Assembly: GCF_020360975.1 (NCBI RefSeq)
Contig: NW_025408677.1
Location: 1,488,001-1,552,000, forward strand
From: Hirsutella rhossiliensis
Taxonomy: Eukaryota > Ascomycota > Sordariomycetes > Hypocreales > Ophiocordycipitaceae
Direction of reading: 5' to 3'
DNA: 64,000 bases
Part shown: one piece after another, positions 11,287 through 21,934 of the stretch
Numbering within the stretch: position 1 is the first letter of the stretch
Layout: every line of letters starts with the position of its first letter
Made by a program: the position numbers and the translations under genes
Notes under the pieces: model-generated
The model's database searches: none
The model's input: only the letters and a program-made list of their open reading frames with translations
Told to the model about the DNA's origin: nothing

Positions 11287-13741
11287 ATGGGGCTTACTGA
11301 ATTCCCTGACGATTGCCTTCCTCCTGAGGGCCAGTTCGACTCGCGAGAGTCTCTTCTTGCCTCAATTAATGCGTGGGCGGCTCCAAGAGGCTATGCCTTC
11401 ACCACAGGCAAGTCCACGAGAGACCCGCGGTCCGGAAGACGCACAGTCATATTTGCCTGCGATCGTGGAGGTAGACTTGGGGCTCATACAAGCAAGGACC
11501 AGAAGCCAGCTGATCGGCAACGGTCTACAAGCTCCCGTATCACTGGATGCCAGTTTTCCATCAATGCGAAAGAGAGCCTTGATAAGTCGTACTGGTATGT
11601 CAGGCATCGCCCAGGCGAGGAGAAGTCGGTCCACAACCATGAGCCCAGTCTGCATATTACAGCACATCCAGCTCATCGTGCCTCTCCTCAACTGACCAGT
11701 CAGCTATTGGGAACCTCTCAAGCGCTGGCATAGCACCAAAGGATATCCGGATATATGCGCCAGAGCTCTCAGACTGCCCAAGGAGCGACACAGCAAGACA
11801 TATATAACTGTATCGCACAGCGCAGACGAGAGCTCCTTGCTGGCCAGAGCACAATGCATGCCCTTGCCAATGAGCTTGACAACGAGGGGTTCCAGAGCCG
11901 CATACAGCTTGATCATGATGGCCGAGTCACAGCAGTCTTATTCGCACACCCAGCGTCTCTAGGATACCTCAACGCATACCCAGAATTACTACTGCTAGAC
12001 TGCACATACAAGACGAACAAATATAAGATGCCACTGCTCGATATGATCGGCGTTGATGCCTGTCAGCGGTCATTCTGTATTGCCTTTGCCTTCCTCAGTG
12101 GTGAAGACGAAAATGACTATATCTGGGCACTGGACCAACTCCAATCGATATACGAGTTATATGACATTCGCCAGCCATCGGTTATCCTGACAGATCGCTG
12201 CCTCGCCTGCATAAACGCAATTTCCCGGTGCTTTCCTGCGTCCAAGTCTCTGCTTTGCATCTGGCATGCGAATAAGGCGGTGCTTAGCTATTGCAAACCA
12301 GCTTTCGACCGTGACGATGAGGACTCTAATAGTGATGAGAGGTGGGCTGAGTTCTTTGGGTATTGGCACTCAATCGTGGGCTCGAAAGATGAGGAGACAT
12401 TTGATCAACAAGTTGAAGAGCTCGAGAAGCGCTTTGTGCCACGATACGTCAAGGAGGTTAGCTACATACGGGAAACCTGGTTGGACCCGTATAAGGAAAA
12501 GCTCGTCAAGGCCTGGGTCGATCAATATGCTCACTTCGGCAATGTGGCTACTTCCCGGGTGGAAGGCATCCACGCATTATTGAAGAGTCACCTTAAGAAG
12601 TCAACATTAGACCTCTTCGAGGCAACGAGGGCAATCAAGCAAGCTCTCCTCAACCAACTGGCCGAGCTACAAGCCAACCAAGCCAGGCAGCATATACGGA
12701 TGCCAATTGAGCTCTCTGGAACCGTATATAGCACGGTACGTGGCTGGGTATCACACGAAGCCTTGCGACAGGTTGCAAAGCAACACAAGCGCCTCAACGA
12801 GAAAAACACCCCATCTTGCACAGGCAGCTTCACCAAGTCTCGCGGTCTCCCTTGTGCGCACGCATTACAGTCTCTCATAGTGGAAGATCTGCCCTCCGGC
12901 TACAACATTTTCATACACATTGGCGCCTTCGACGGGATAACAAAGAGATTGGTCAGGTCCTCATAGAGCCTCGTCGGCGACTAGACCAACTTGTCGCCGC
13001 ATCAAGGATATCACAGTCATCCACAGCGCGAGCCAAGTGCATTTGAAGCCATAGAGTCAGATCTACGGCCAAAGGCGCCGCCTACATGCAGCAAATGCCA
13101 CCAGCAAGGCACATCATGACATCTCGCAATTGTCCTTTACGCTATAGCGACATACTGCAGCGGGCAGAGGCACGGGCGGCACAGACTGCAGAGACTGCAG
13201 CAATTGCAGGGACTGCACAGACTGCACAGACTGTACAGACGGTAGCAGTTCCAGAGACTGCGCAGACTGCAGCAGTCATGGAGAAAATGACAGTTGCAGT
13301 CACTACGGTCTCTACAGTCTCTACAGCAATTGCAGAGACTACAGAGACTACAGAGAATCTATTATATGATGACCCACGAGCCATCTATCAGAGGTATGTC
13401 AGGAAAGAGACTCTTGGTATAGAGCACAGCCTCGCGGCAGTCTCAAGACCAACCAGGCATACCGAAAGGCAATGGGCTTGCCATTGCGCTACAGCAAGAC
13501 TGAATATGACTGGTGCCTCGACTGGAAGCAAATGTCAAGGAGCTGCGGCTCGAGGCAATGGACCAAGGTAGAGATGATGGCATACCTTGATTGGGATAAG
13601 GCAGAAGAAGAGCGATTAGATGCCCGGGTGGCCGAGGAAATTCAGGTGCAGCCTTTCTCACGAGAAAGAGGTACTGCAGGTATATGGGCTGACTGCGAGA
13701 GAGACTCAGAGGAACAGCAGGCATTTTATTCACATATATAA
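11287..13741 (+). pseudogene. MULE transposase (Hop-type), frameshifted, with a zinc-knuckle tail
   Basis: The N-terminal part (11287-11690) resembles a FAR1/WRKY-GCM1-type DNA-binding fold, with a Cys and HNHEP pattern. The frame then shifts to SAIGNLSSAGIAPKDIRIY and back to the frame of 11755-12966, so two compensating indels lie between about 11650 and 11755. The MULE core shows LLLLDCTYKTNKYKMPLLD (first Asp), ILTDRCLAC (second Asp), CIWHANKAV, and TSRVEGIHALLK (Glu region). A SWIM-like CTGS...PCAH follows. A further shift near 12910 leads to THWRLRRDN and then a knuckle CSKCHQQGHIMTSRNC near 13095-13140. A Thr/Ala-rich low-complexity linker and a C-terminal block (RYSKTEYDWCLDWKQM, near 13480) follow in shifted frames. 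Catalytic residues remain but the gene is broken. Confidence 0.85.
13172..13360 (+). repeat. Degenerate GACTGCA / GACTACA minisatellite in the MULE gene
   Basis: Repeats of six to nine bases of the type CAGACTGCA, ACAGACTG and TCTACAG encode AQTAETAQTVQTV and ETTETTE low-complexity sequence just after the zinc knuckle. Period and phase drift, so it is likely a slippage-prone linker. Confidence 0.7.
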
Positions 13742-14039
13742 GTGGTGATGATGCCGGCGATGCGAAAATGTGAGGCAGATCGTGAGATCACCGACATGCA
13801 CCGGCGTGTAGCACTGTAGCTGGCCAATTTTAAGGCGGTGAACTTCCGCGCACCCTCCTTGCCACGCAACAGCGGCGCCCTTTGCGTCACGTCAATCTAC
13901 CAAATAGGGAAGGCTATGGGTTCGAACCCTAAGGGATATCCTCCTTTGCAATTAATTGAAGCTATATGTATGCAGCAAGCATGCTGTATCGGTGAGGCCG
14001 ACTGCGAGCGCAGTTGGCGGCGGCCCAAATGGCCTGCCA
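13742..14039. other. MULE 3' non-coding region
   Basis: I see no gene. GGGTTCGAACCC occurs near 13918-13929 and resembles a tRNA B box, but no cloverleaf can be drawn around it. Confidence 0.5.
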
Positions 14040-14110
14040 GGCTTACATAACAGGCGCGGACGTCCGCGCCGACTTTAAAGGCGCGGGGGTCCGCGCCTCT
14101 ATTGGCTCCC
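14040..14110 (-). repeat. MULE right TIR, uninterrupted
   Basis: A 71-bp terminal repeat, perfect match to the two halves of the left TIR. It holds a perfect 18-bp palindrome (14053-14070) and a second near-palindrome (GGCGCGG...CCGCGCC, 14080-14097). It shows what the left TIR looked like before it was interrupted. Confidence 0.92.
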
Positions 14111-14119
14111 TAGGCTAAA
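14111..14119. repeat. 9-bp target-site duplication of the MULE, right copy
   Basis: TAGGCTAAA directly follows the right TIR and is identical to 8773-8781. Because the duplication is 9 bp, the kinase-like frame is kept when the element is removed in silico. Confidence 0.92.
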
Positions 14120-15097
14120 CGCAAGATACTGCCCCACTGCGGAGCTAGACTGCACATGCTCTGGATGAGCCACGACTTCCGGGCCCGGCTCTGCCAAATG
14201 ATAGTACAATGCCTCGGGCTCTGCCCAGTCCACCTTAAGAAAGGCAGTCGCCTCGCCTATCGTTAACAGCCTATACTCGAGGCCACCCTCGATTATATAA
14301 TAATATATCTACGTGACCGCAGACGCCGTTAGTCTCTCGGCGTGGTACTTAAATAGACCGTCTAAGTCCACGGTCGGCGGGATCGTCTTCCGATTAACAA
14401 CTTCCTTATAGATATTCGTCGGCCGTAGTCCAGCTCGCAGGTACGGAGCCGTGAGCTTATGGGGTGCCTTGTACTCGGACACATAGATTATCGTCCGCTT
14501 TTCCGGAGATAAATCATCACTTAAGCGATAGATGTAAATTTGGTCGGGCCGTAGTTGATAAAGATCTTATCGGTGGCCAGGTGTTTGCGGCGGTGTTGAC
14601 GGGTCGTCCCGGGTAACCACTTCCTCGGCGACGTCGCTAATAGCGTGAGGGTGGTTCTCGAAGACGATCCCGTTTCCCATATTAAATGCCTCGCGTACTT
14701 CGTCAATCTGCCTAAGCTGCTCTATAATGCCTCTAATAGGATCTTCGATACTATTATGCATAAAGTATTCTAGCGTTTTCTTATCCGCTATCGGTCGCTG
14801 CGCCACTCTCGTTCCTAGAACGGCTAGAAAATATTGGCTTTCGAAGAACCGAGGTTCGACGGGTAGACGTTCGTAAAGAGTATCGAAAACGCCTTTTTGC
14901 TATTCTAAGAAGTACGGCCAAGGCTTTAGACTAGTTAGGCATAGTTTGTTTCGAGGGTTGGTGATAGTGCCCCTTAACGTAAGTCTGCGGTCTCTTTCTA
15001 CCGTAAACTAAGAAAAGACAAGGCGATAACAAGCCGCAATGTACTCATCGAATGTGGTCTGTCGCGTCTGTTCCTCTGCTTCTTCGGCACGTCGCTG

Positions 15098-15223
15098 CTC
15101 CTTCTCGGCACGATCTCGCTCTTATTAACGTTGTCGTTCTGCTTCCTCGGCACGATCTCGCTCTTGTTGACGCTGTCGTTCTGCTTCCTCGGCACGATCT
15201 CGCTCTTGTTGACGCTGCCGTTC
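15098..15223 (-). repeat. 42-bp tandem repeat in the coiled coil, three units
   Basis: About three near-identical 42-bp units encode AEEAERQRQQERDR heptad-like blocks at the N-terminus of the kinase-like gene. Two units keep CGTCAACAAGAG. The third reads CGTTAATAAGAG (15122-15133 region), so two adjacent Gln codons have become TAA TAA. The intact units act as an internal control for the CpA->TpA change. Confidence 0.85.
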
Positions 15224-15284
15224 TGCTTCTTCGGCGCGTTCTTCCGCCTTACGAAGTCGCCTTTCCAATTCCTCCATTTTGCAT

Positions 15285-15854
15285 GTCTACTGCCTATGGC
15301 AGTAACGTTGGCTGAAATCAGCAAAATATATGTTTTTTGATGTTGAGAACCCCTTGACGGGAATGATGACCAGATTAAAGAAACACGAGTCAGTTAAGAC
15401 GGCAACAACATAATGTCACGTGGTTCTCCTCACTTCATAACTAACCCGGATAGTACTCGCGATTGATACATAGGCGAAGTTCCGGGCCGCTGCGCTAAGC
15501 CATTTGCGCGCAGGAATCAATAGGCACCCAGGCGCAAATGTACAGTCAACAATGTACCCGTGCCACGCCCCACTTTATTATTCAGTCCGAAGGACTTCTA
15601 TTACGACGATAACTTGAAACTCGAAGCTCCGCTCCTATTAGCCACCGGAGTCTCCACTCGACGTGGATTGGACGGCATCCCTGTCTGGTGTAAGCCTTGA
15701 AGCCAGGGGGCGGTCTTTAGTGTTGGCCTGCCAACGACCTATGCCACCAACGCGTAGTCCCTTCCCTCCTCATCCTTCCTCTTCAAACAATCCCTCTAAT
15801 CTAACGTAACTACTTATAGCTAATTCTATCCCTTTAACGAATGTTTATAGGGAG
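15285..15854. other. Low-RIP intergenic segment upstream of the kinase-like gene
   Basis: Contains no recognised gene. CA/TG are normal. It holds the 28-bp sequence at 15555-15582 that recurs in RIP-mutated form at the start of the LINE at 38059. It would include the promoter of the kinase-like gene. Confidence 0.5.
15555..15582 (+). repeat. Unmutated copy of the LINE-3 head sequence
   Basis: The 28 bp starting TACCCGTGCCACGCCC are the same as 38059-38086 except at two positions. At both, CA here reads TA there (GCCACG/GCTACG, CCCCAC/CCCTAC). Sequence beyond the 28 bp diverges, so this may be a short element remnant. Confidence 0.7.
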
Positions 15855-18800
15855 TGCAAGCAGGAGAAGCCGGCAGATCAATTCATTTCGAAGACAAAGT
15901 CTTCCATAACACGGGGAAGACTTACGGCCAACTATCTCGACTATAGGAATCGGTAAGCCGCACTCGCCTCTAAGCGTACGGCAGAACAAGCTGAGTTATC
16001 CCCAATACGTCGACAAGGTTTACTATTATTACACTTGCAACTAGGTACACCAATTGTCTTACAAGAGCCTATTCTACTAGGAACACTAATTGCCGCGTTA
16101 ATAGGAGCAGACGCGCCGGCGCCGATTACTTCCCTACTAGGTCACTCGATTGCTTCTCATAAATGCGTACGACTTAGAACGCCGATCGAATCTCTAGTAT
16201 CGAATCCTATTTAGCTAAGACCAGCCCGAGGAAGACACTCTCTCTAACTTATGCCGCTGCGGTAGGCGGCTATCGTATGTCCTATTATAGAACGTCGAGA
16301 TTTCGAGCTTCCGGACCCTAACTGGATAGGTGATCTGTCGCATTGCCCGTTGTCTGATAGAGATAAGGAGCTCCTGGAGAAATACTAGACGGAACTAGAA
16401 AACGACCGAATAGAACACTATACTCGCTGTTAAGAGACATAGTTTAATATAGGATTGAAAGATAATATTTACAAGCTTATATCGCTAAGGATAAGAATAA
16501 AAAGGAGGATAAGCCTTGGTTTTTTTTAGCCGAAAATTAGTTAGATTTTAGCTTAATCCCTACGTTCCTCCCCTAATTAACGAAAGTAGAAGAGATGCTA
16601 ATTGCTCTAGTCTATATATTCGTAAACGTTATGCAGGTTCGAGGGCAGCAATATAAATATCGTGGCTATATTATATACTTTCTGCGCGATATTAGTAAAG
16701 TATATCGCTAACTTCCCCTATTACCCCCTAAATTAGATATTATCCTGCTACGTCCTCCGAATATAGGTAAATATGTCCACCTTAACCGCTAATTTAGACG
16801 CTAGTTCCGCGTGCGCCGTCGTTACCTTTAGCAGTAGCTAGACTTCCTATCGAATAACCACCCGGGCTACCGAGATATTACTATCTGCCGGAACCGGATA
16901 TTAGTGCTGCCGGAAGATAGCGATATACTTAATTAGGTTGCTACTATAGAAGTCACCGATCCTCTTTTAGCTAATTTAGGTAACGTCGAGACTAACGATA
17001 TTAAGCTAGATAAGGTTAATTAGTCTATAGTGCTAGATATACTACCAGAGGATATAGAGATAGAAGCATTACATTCGCACGTTCTTAGCGAAGAGCGCGA
17101 CGAACCGCTTCCTACACGACAATCGACACAACATTAGCTTAAAATACCAGATATTCGGAGGACACCGATAAACGAATTCAACCAGTCACAGGCACTCCTA
17201 TCCCTAGCCTTTCTAACACTATTTCCTCGTGGTTAAGCTGATTTCATCGAGCTAAGGTTACGGCCTATTAAGTATACGGACTATATATAGCACGCCCTTC
17301 GATGGCATAATGGCAGATTTGCCTGCCATCCTACTTTCCGGTTTATGGTTTTTAATACGCTAATGCGAGCATAGGCACGAGCGAAAAGCAGCTACTTCGT
17401 TAAGCAACACCAACAAAGGCAGGGTCTAATAACGCGAGATGATCTACTAGAGGCTTTCTAGAACCCTAAATCTACAGAAGCTTAGCAGTTGCTTAACTCG
17501 ATCAACCGCTAGACAGCACAGCTGCGCGGGACACGACCGTATTAGTACCGAAAGCGCCGAGAGCTCGAGTCTTATGCCTATAACCTTAGCTGCCCTAGTG
17601 CTTTTATTATATTTAGCCCGGCAGACTTATACTAGAGGAGCCTCTATCAACATTTACCCTAGTTTCAAGACTAGCAGGAGGTATCCGAGCAACAGCGAAT
17701 AGGGATGTCTAGCAAACTTCTTAGGGACAACCTATATATTGCAGCCTAGCACTTCTATAGGCGGTTTAGCTTATTTAGAGATATCGTTCTTAAGCAGAAA
17801 TTTAATATCACTGATTTTTAGAATAGGTATAAGTAGCAGGGTCGTGGAAGTAGCTATTGCCACGGCCTATTCTAGATAGATAGTGCGCCTAGTATTAACT
17901 TAGAAAAGGAGCATATACGCTAGGAGTTCGCCCGTGTCTAGAGTTTCTACGTCACAGCCTTCAATCCTAAGCTAGCCCGAGTCCAACAGTAAGGAGAGGG
18001 TAATCCCTTGGCTATAAATCCGCTATAGCATCCCTTAACGTTCTAATGGCTCTCATAGATTCTAAACCGCTGCCAACGCCACCATTGCAGTGAGACATAC
18101 TGCCTACGAAAGAAGAAGGGTTTAGACGAGATTTCTTGCCGCTTTTTCTTCCCCCGGGATACGAGAGATACGGCTGACGTGGTTCGACGCCAAGGACAGT
18201 CCTATTTCTCCTTCGAGGCGGCCAGGAATAACAGCCTTTCTTAGTCTTGGCTGGTTAGCCAACATCGATATCTCCCCCTATACCAGCCTTCAAGCCGTTA
18301 TTAATTACGTAGCCAAGTATTACAGTAAGATAGAGAAGCGGACTAACAGTTATGCGAGCCTAGGGCGGCAAATCTTGCCCTATATCTCCCATCAGAACCC
18401 ACTTCTTTCCTTTGCATCGCGGCTAATAAACAAGCTGCTCGCTAAGAGGGACTTCTCGGGGCAAGAGATCTACTATATGTTGCTCAACTGCGAGCTCTAG
18501 GAGGGTACCCGCGTTATAAGAGCCGTCGATTGCCGTCCCTACGAGCAATAGGGCCGGTCGCTTCGCCTCTAGGGTGATTATAATAACGACGCTAAGGTTA
18601 TTAGGATATATAAGAAGTATCTTTCCCGCCCTTCCCTTTACGAAGAACTTACCTACCTTAACTTCCTAGCTAACTAGAATATAAGCAAGAGGGATAGGAG
18701 AAAGTAAATACGTTAGAGTCGTTAAGCTAAGCCTCGAGTGCTATACTACTTTCCGCGGTATAAGTCGAACCCGCAGTATTACTAATATAATAACTTTTAT

Positions 18801-20036
18801 CGGGTAAAGCTAATGCTTACTTATCTATATCGCGATCCTAACGAACTATATAAGATTAACGGTATCGAGTTTAACTTATACGCATCTACCGCCGAATTCT
18901 ATTATACGAACTACCAGCATCCTAACGATTACTATAGCACACCTAACGCTAAAGAACGTTGGCTAGATCCGGGTAAGTTCGAGGAAGAATTTCACGAGCC
19001 TAACCTTCTCGAGGAGGATTAGCTTAAGCTTACCCGCTAGCTTCCCGACTGCCCACCAAGCCAAGAGATAGTAGATCTCCTTAGTAGACGGGATGTCGAT
19101 ATCTAATACGATTAGACACCCTACGTCGGCCGCTACGCTAATCTAGTAATCGTTTAGGGTGATTATTAGCGCTAGCGCATTGCGCAGAATCCTCTCTATA
19201 TAGATATTAAAGACCTGCCTTTAGAGGTCTACGATACGCTTAACCTAAAGCAGCGGATAGTATACGATATAATCGTTAGATATTTCTAATACGGCAGCGA
19301 GGAGCAGATTCTACTCTATATAGACGGTAGTGGCGGGATAGGCAAGTCCTATCTAATCAAAGTCTTATCTTCGCACCTTCAGAGGCTCGCTAGTAACCGG
19401 CCTAGTCTAATATAGAGAGCTACACCCACGGGCGTTGCAAGCAACCAGATCATAGGGACAATATTACACTCCCTACTCCGGCTACCTATAGATAGGGCTT
19501 TTAGAGAGCTCTCCCTAGCAGATGTTAATGCTCTTTAGAAGAAGCTACGGGACGTTAGGTATATTGTGATTGATGAGAAAAGTATACTAGGCCTTCGTCA
19601 ACTTTCGTGGATCGACAAACGCCTCCGCCGAGTCTATCCTATTAGAGCAGCCGAATTCTTTGGCGGCATAAGCATCATCCTCGTTAGTGACTTCTTCCAG
19701 CTCCCGCCGATTGCGAATAAACCCCTCTACTTTAATGGGCCGCTCAAAGACCTACAAGAGGTCTCTAGCCAGACGACATATAGGGCGTTTAGCCACACTG
19801 TCTTCCTAAAAAAGGTCCAGCGGCAATAGGGCGATGACTAAGCCGGCTTTCGTTTTGCGCTTAAAGAATTACGTCGTCTAAAGCTATCTATTAAGTCATG
19901 GAAACTCCTAAGCCAGCGTGTGCAGGCCAAGCTAAGCCAGCGCGAGGTGGATACGTTTGCTGCTGCCCTTCGTATCTATAGCAAGAAAGCCAGTGTTAAT
20001 GAGTACAACTATGAGCATCTCGTTCGTCTCTGAGTA
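15855..20036 (+). pseudogene. Helitron Rep-helicase relic, C-terminus missing
   Basis: The N-terminus carries a Cys-containing segment (ECKQEKPADQF), a DUF6570-like region (KVEEMLIA, MQVRGQQYKYRG; 16590-16680), and the Helitron Rep-like domain (HALRWHNGRFACHPTFRF near 17290; YRKRRELESYAYNL; FSLFRDIVLKQKFNITDF). A Pif1-type helicase follows, with Walker A DGSGGIGKSYL near 19323 and Walker B YIVIDEKSILGL near 19560. The HUH motif reads SSYCHGLF at 17849-17872; the first His is Tyr. Stops are mostly TAG/TAA where Gln or Trp is expected, and at least one frameshift lies near 16470. The helicase stops at NEYNYEHLVRL, where hAT sequence begins. RIP is heavy up to about 19.5 kb and lighter after. 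Rolling-circle transposition would not work. Confidence 0.85.
17852..17863 (+). other. Helitron HUH motif with first His changed to Tyr
   Basis: Codons AGC TAT TGC CAC give S-Y-C-H. Helitron Rep proteins need His-hydrophobic-His here to hold a divalent metal. CAT->TAT is a CpA->TpA change. This substitution alone should abolish nicking. Confidence 0.6.
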
Positions 20037-21835
20037 CAAGCAGAAGCTCATTGACTAGGCCATCAAGCTACGCCTTAGCTACCGAGAAGTCACGGACGAG
20101 TCGACCACTGATTTACTCACATACGGCAAGCCTCCGCTCGCGCGCCTGTTGCCAGCGCATCACTCAACGCTCTCGCGGTGGGTAAAGGATTCGATGGCAG
20201 CACGCTTACCATTCATCATCGAATTTGTGCAGTCCGCACTCAGCACCATCAACCTCTCGATCGACGGATGGCGGGCTCACAATCGCAGAGAGCATATCGC
20301 TGTTTACGGACACTTCGTCGATGGCCAAGGCCATCCTCGAACACTCCTCCTCGGCTTCCCACGACGTTATGGCGGTCACACTAGCGACGACCTCGCAGCA
20401 CTAGTAAAGCTAGTAATTCTATAATACGGCATCGGCGAGAAGCTCGGCTCCTTCGTTATAGATAACGCTAATAACAACGATAAATGCCTCGAGGTGTTAT
20501 AGCGTTCCTTTTCCTCGATCGATCTAGAAGTAGACCGTATTCGCTATATCGGCTATATTATTAATCTCGTCGTTAAGGCTCTCTTATTTAGCGAAGGCGT
20601 TAGCGCGTAGGAGAAGAACCTTATTAAGGCTTCGGAGGAGCAGCGTATAGCTTTCTAGACCCTTAAAGGCGTCATTAGCAAGCTATATAACCTCGTTGTC
20701 TATATTAATCGAAACGACGCACGCCGTAAGCAGTTAAGCGCTCGCATGCGCGTTACGAAGACAAGCGACGGCATGCTGTTCGTCGGCGTGCTCCTTAGTA
20801 ACGGTGGCATTCGATAGAACGCGACGTTCTACATAATCGAGCGTGCTCTTAAGTGTCGGCCTACTATCGATCTTTACTAGGCGCAGTGGAAGCCTCCGGA
20901 TAAAAACGATAAGCATAAGAATGACTTCCTTACCGAGGCTGATTGGCACGAGCTTGAGCTCTTCTATAGGCTCCTATAGCCCTTCGAGCGACTCACGAAG
21001 CGACTATAATGCCGTGTAGATAGCGAGGGTAACGAGGGCGGCCAAGGCTCGGTATAGCAAGTACTTTACGCCATAGACTTCTTGCTTACGAAGCTTAAGA
21101 GCGTTAAAGAAGAGATATACGTAATAGATGCTGATAATAAGGACGAACTTCCGCCCTATTACTCCGCAGGCGTGCTCGCTATATAGTCGAAGATCAATAC
21201 GTACTACGAGCTCACCGACCGATCACCGATCTACCGTATGGCTATCGCTCTCTACCTAGCCTACTAATTCGAATACTTTAGGGCGAAGTAGTAGAAGCGA
21301 GAGGATTGGATAAGGACAGCATAGAAGGAGCTAACTGCATATTACGATCGCTTCGCCGTAGTTATAGTGGCCACTGACCACGTCGACCAGGCCGAGACTT
21401 CTCCTTATTCCTCGCCGACAATCGACGACGAATTCGATGCTTAGGGCCATACAATGGATCGACCACACCGTGGCAAGAGGAGGAAGGTAGAGACCGAGTA
21501 GGAGGTCTAGATAAAGTAGGTGCCGTCGAAGGACGACATAAACGTTAAGAATCCTCTTGCGTGGTGGGTAGACCGACGCCACGTTTAGCCCATTCTCAGC
21601 AAACTTGCCCTTAATATCTTTAGTACGCCGGCGATGAGCGCAGAGCTAGAGCGCGTATTCTCCGACGGCGGCGAGCTTATCACCGACAAGCGCAACGGCC
21701 TCGGCGATAATATAGTTAAAGCTAAGATAATATAGAAGAATTAGATTACTTCTAAGATTTTGCATCGGATTGCGACACCTCGAGGTCTATACAAATTACC
21801 GGATTAGGTATAATATATCAAGTACTTAACAAGTT
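20018..21835 (+). pseudogene. hAT-superfamily transposase relic 1
   Basis: A frame starting near 20018 reads EYKQKLID, AIKLRLSYREVTDE, HHSTLSRWVKDS, STINLSIDGWRAHNRREHIAVYG and TLLLGFPRRYGGHTSDD, typical of fungal hAT transposases. It continues with VIDNANNND near 20458. The C-terminal dimerisation domain is readable at about 21555-21680 (NPLAWWVDRRH, STPAMSAELERVFSDGGE). The first 400 bp keep CA/TG and are open at 20149-20424. The rest has TAG where Trp or Gln is expected. No clear TIR was found on the left, where it abuts the Helitron relic at the direct repeat GAGTACAA (20001-20008, 20032-20039). Confidence 0.82.
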
Positions 21836-21934
21836 GTCAATCAAGCTCCTTGACTAGTTAAGTTAAGCTTTAATCGAGTTAGACATACCTTTAATTAATC
21901 GAGTTCGATGGTCGAAATTGAACTCGATTGATTA
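21836..21934. repeat. hAT-1 3' flank with a terminal hairpin
   Basis: A perfect 10-bp inverted repeat AATCGAGTTC / GAACTCGATT lies at 21897-21906 and 21920-21929, after related ATCGAGTTAG and TTGACTAGTTAAG motifs. Repeated subterminal motifs are usual for hAT ends. The LINE sequence begins right after it. Confidence 0.5.

Larger units (their letters stand above)
8782..14110 (+). mobile_element. Mutator-like element (MULE, Hop-type) with an inserted Fot1-like element
   Basis: The element is bounded by 71-bp inverted repeats that begin GGGAGCCAATAGAGGCGCGG, and by an exact 9-bp direct repeat. It carries one transposase gene on the plus strand. Without the inner Fot1-like insertion and its TA duplication it would be about 3.24 kb. 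CA/TG content is normal, so the copy has largely escaped RIP, but its transposase contains frameshifts. It inserted into the kinase-like gene in the orientation opposite to that gene. Perfect TIRs and an exact target duplication suggest a fairly recent insertion. Confidence 0.92.
7510..15277 (-). pseudogene. Fungal kinase-like gene, split by a nested transposon insertion and carrying RIP stops
   Basis: From the ATG at 15277 one reading frame of about 810 codons can be followed through 14120, resumed at 8781 and ended at 7510, once the 5.3-kb insertion is ignored. The N-terminus is a Glu/Arg/Gln coiled coil (AEEAERQRQQERDR repeats). A conserved central region follows (YVSEYKAPHKLTAPYLRAGL; KVDWAEPEALYYHL; AVGQYLAFSL). 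After a polar linker comes a kinase-like lobe with a catalytic loop HKDVRSAN and MIDFERA in place of DFG, ending MVKTAFL near 7530. I recognise the layout as a fungal-specific kinase-like protein often annotated as hypothetical; the substrate is unknown. About a dozen in-frame stops are all TAG/TAA where CAG/CAA is expected. No frameshift is needed. The product would be truncated early, so it is a pseudogene. Confidence 0.78.

Noticed and set aside
13142..13384. Minus-strand Val/Ala-rich ORF
   Set aside because: Antisense of the GACTGCA minisatellite inside the MULE gene.
13918..13929. tRNA-like B box GGGTTCGAACCC
   Set aside because: No matching A box, anticodon arm or acceptor stem at proper spacing; it lies in the MULE 3' region.
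15052..15340. Plus-strand Leu-rich ORFs
   Set aside because: Antisense of the coiled-coil repeats of the kinase-like gene.
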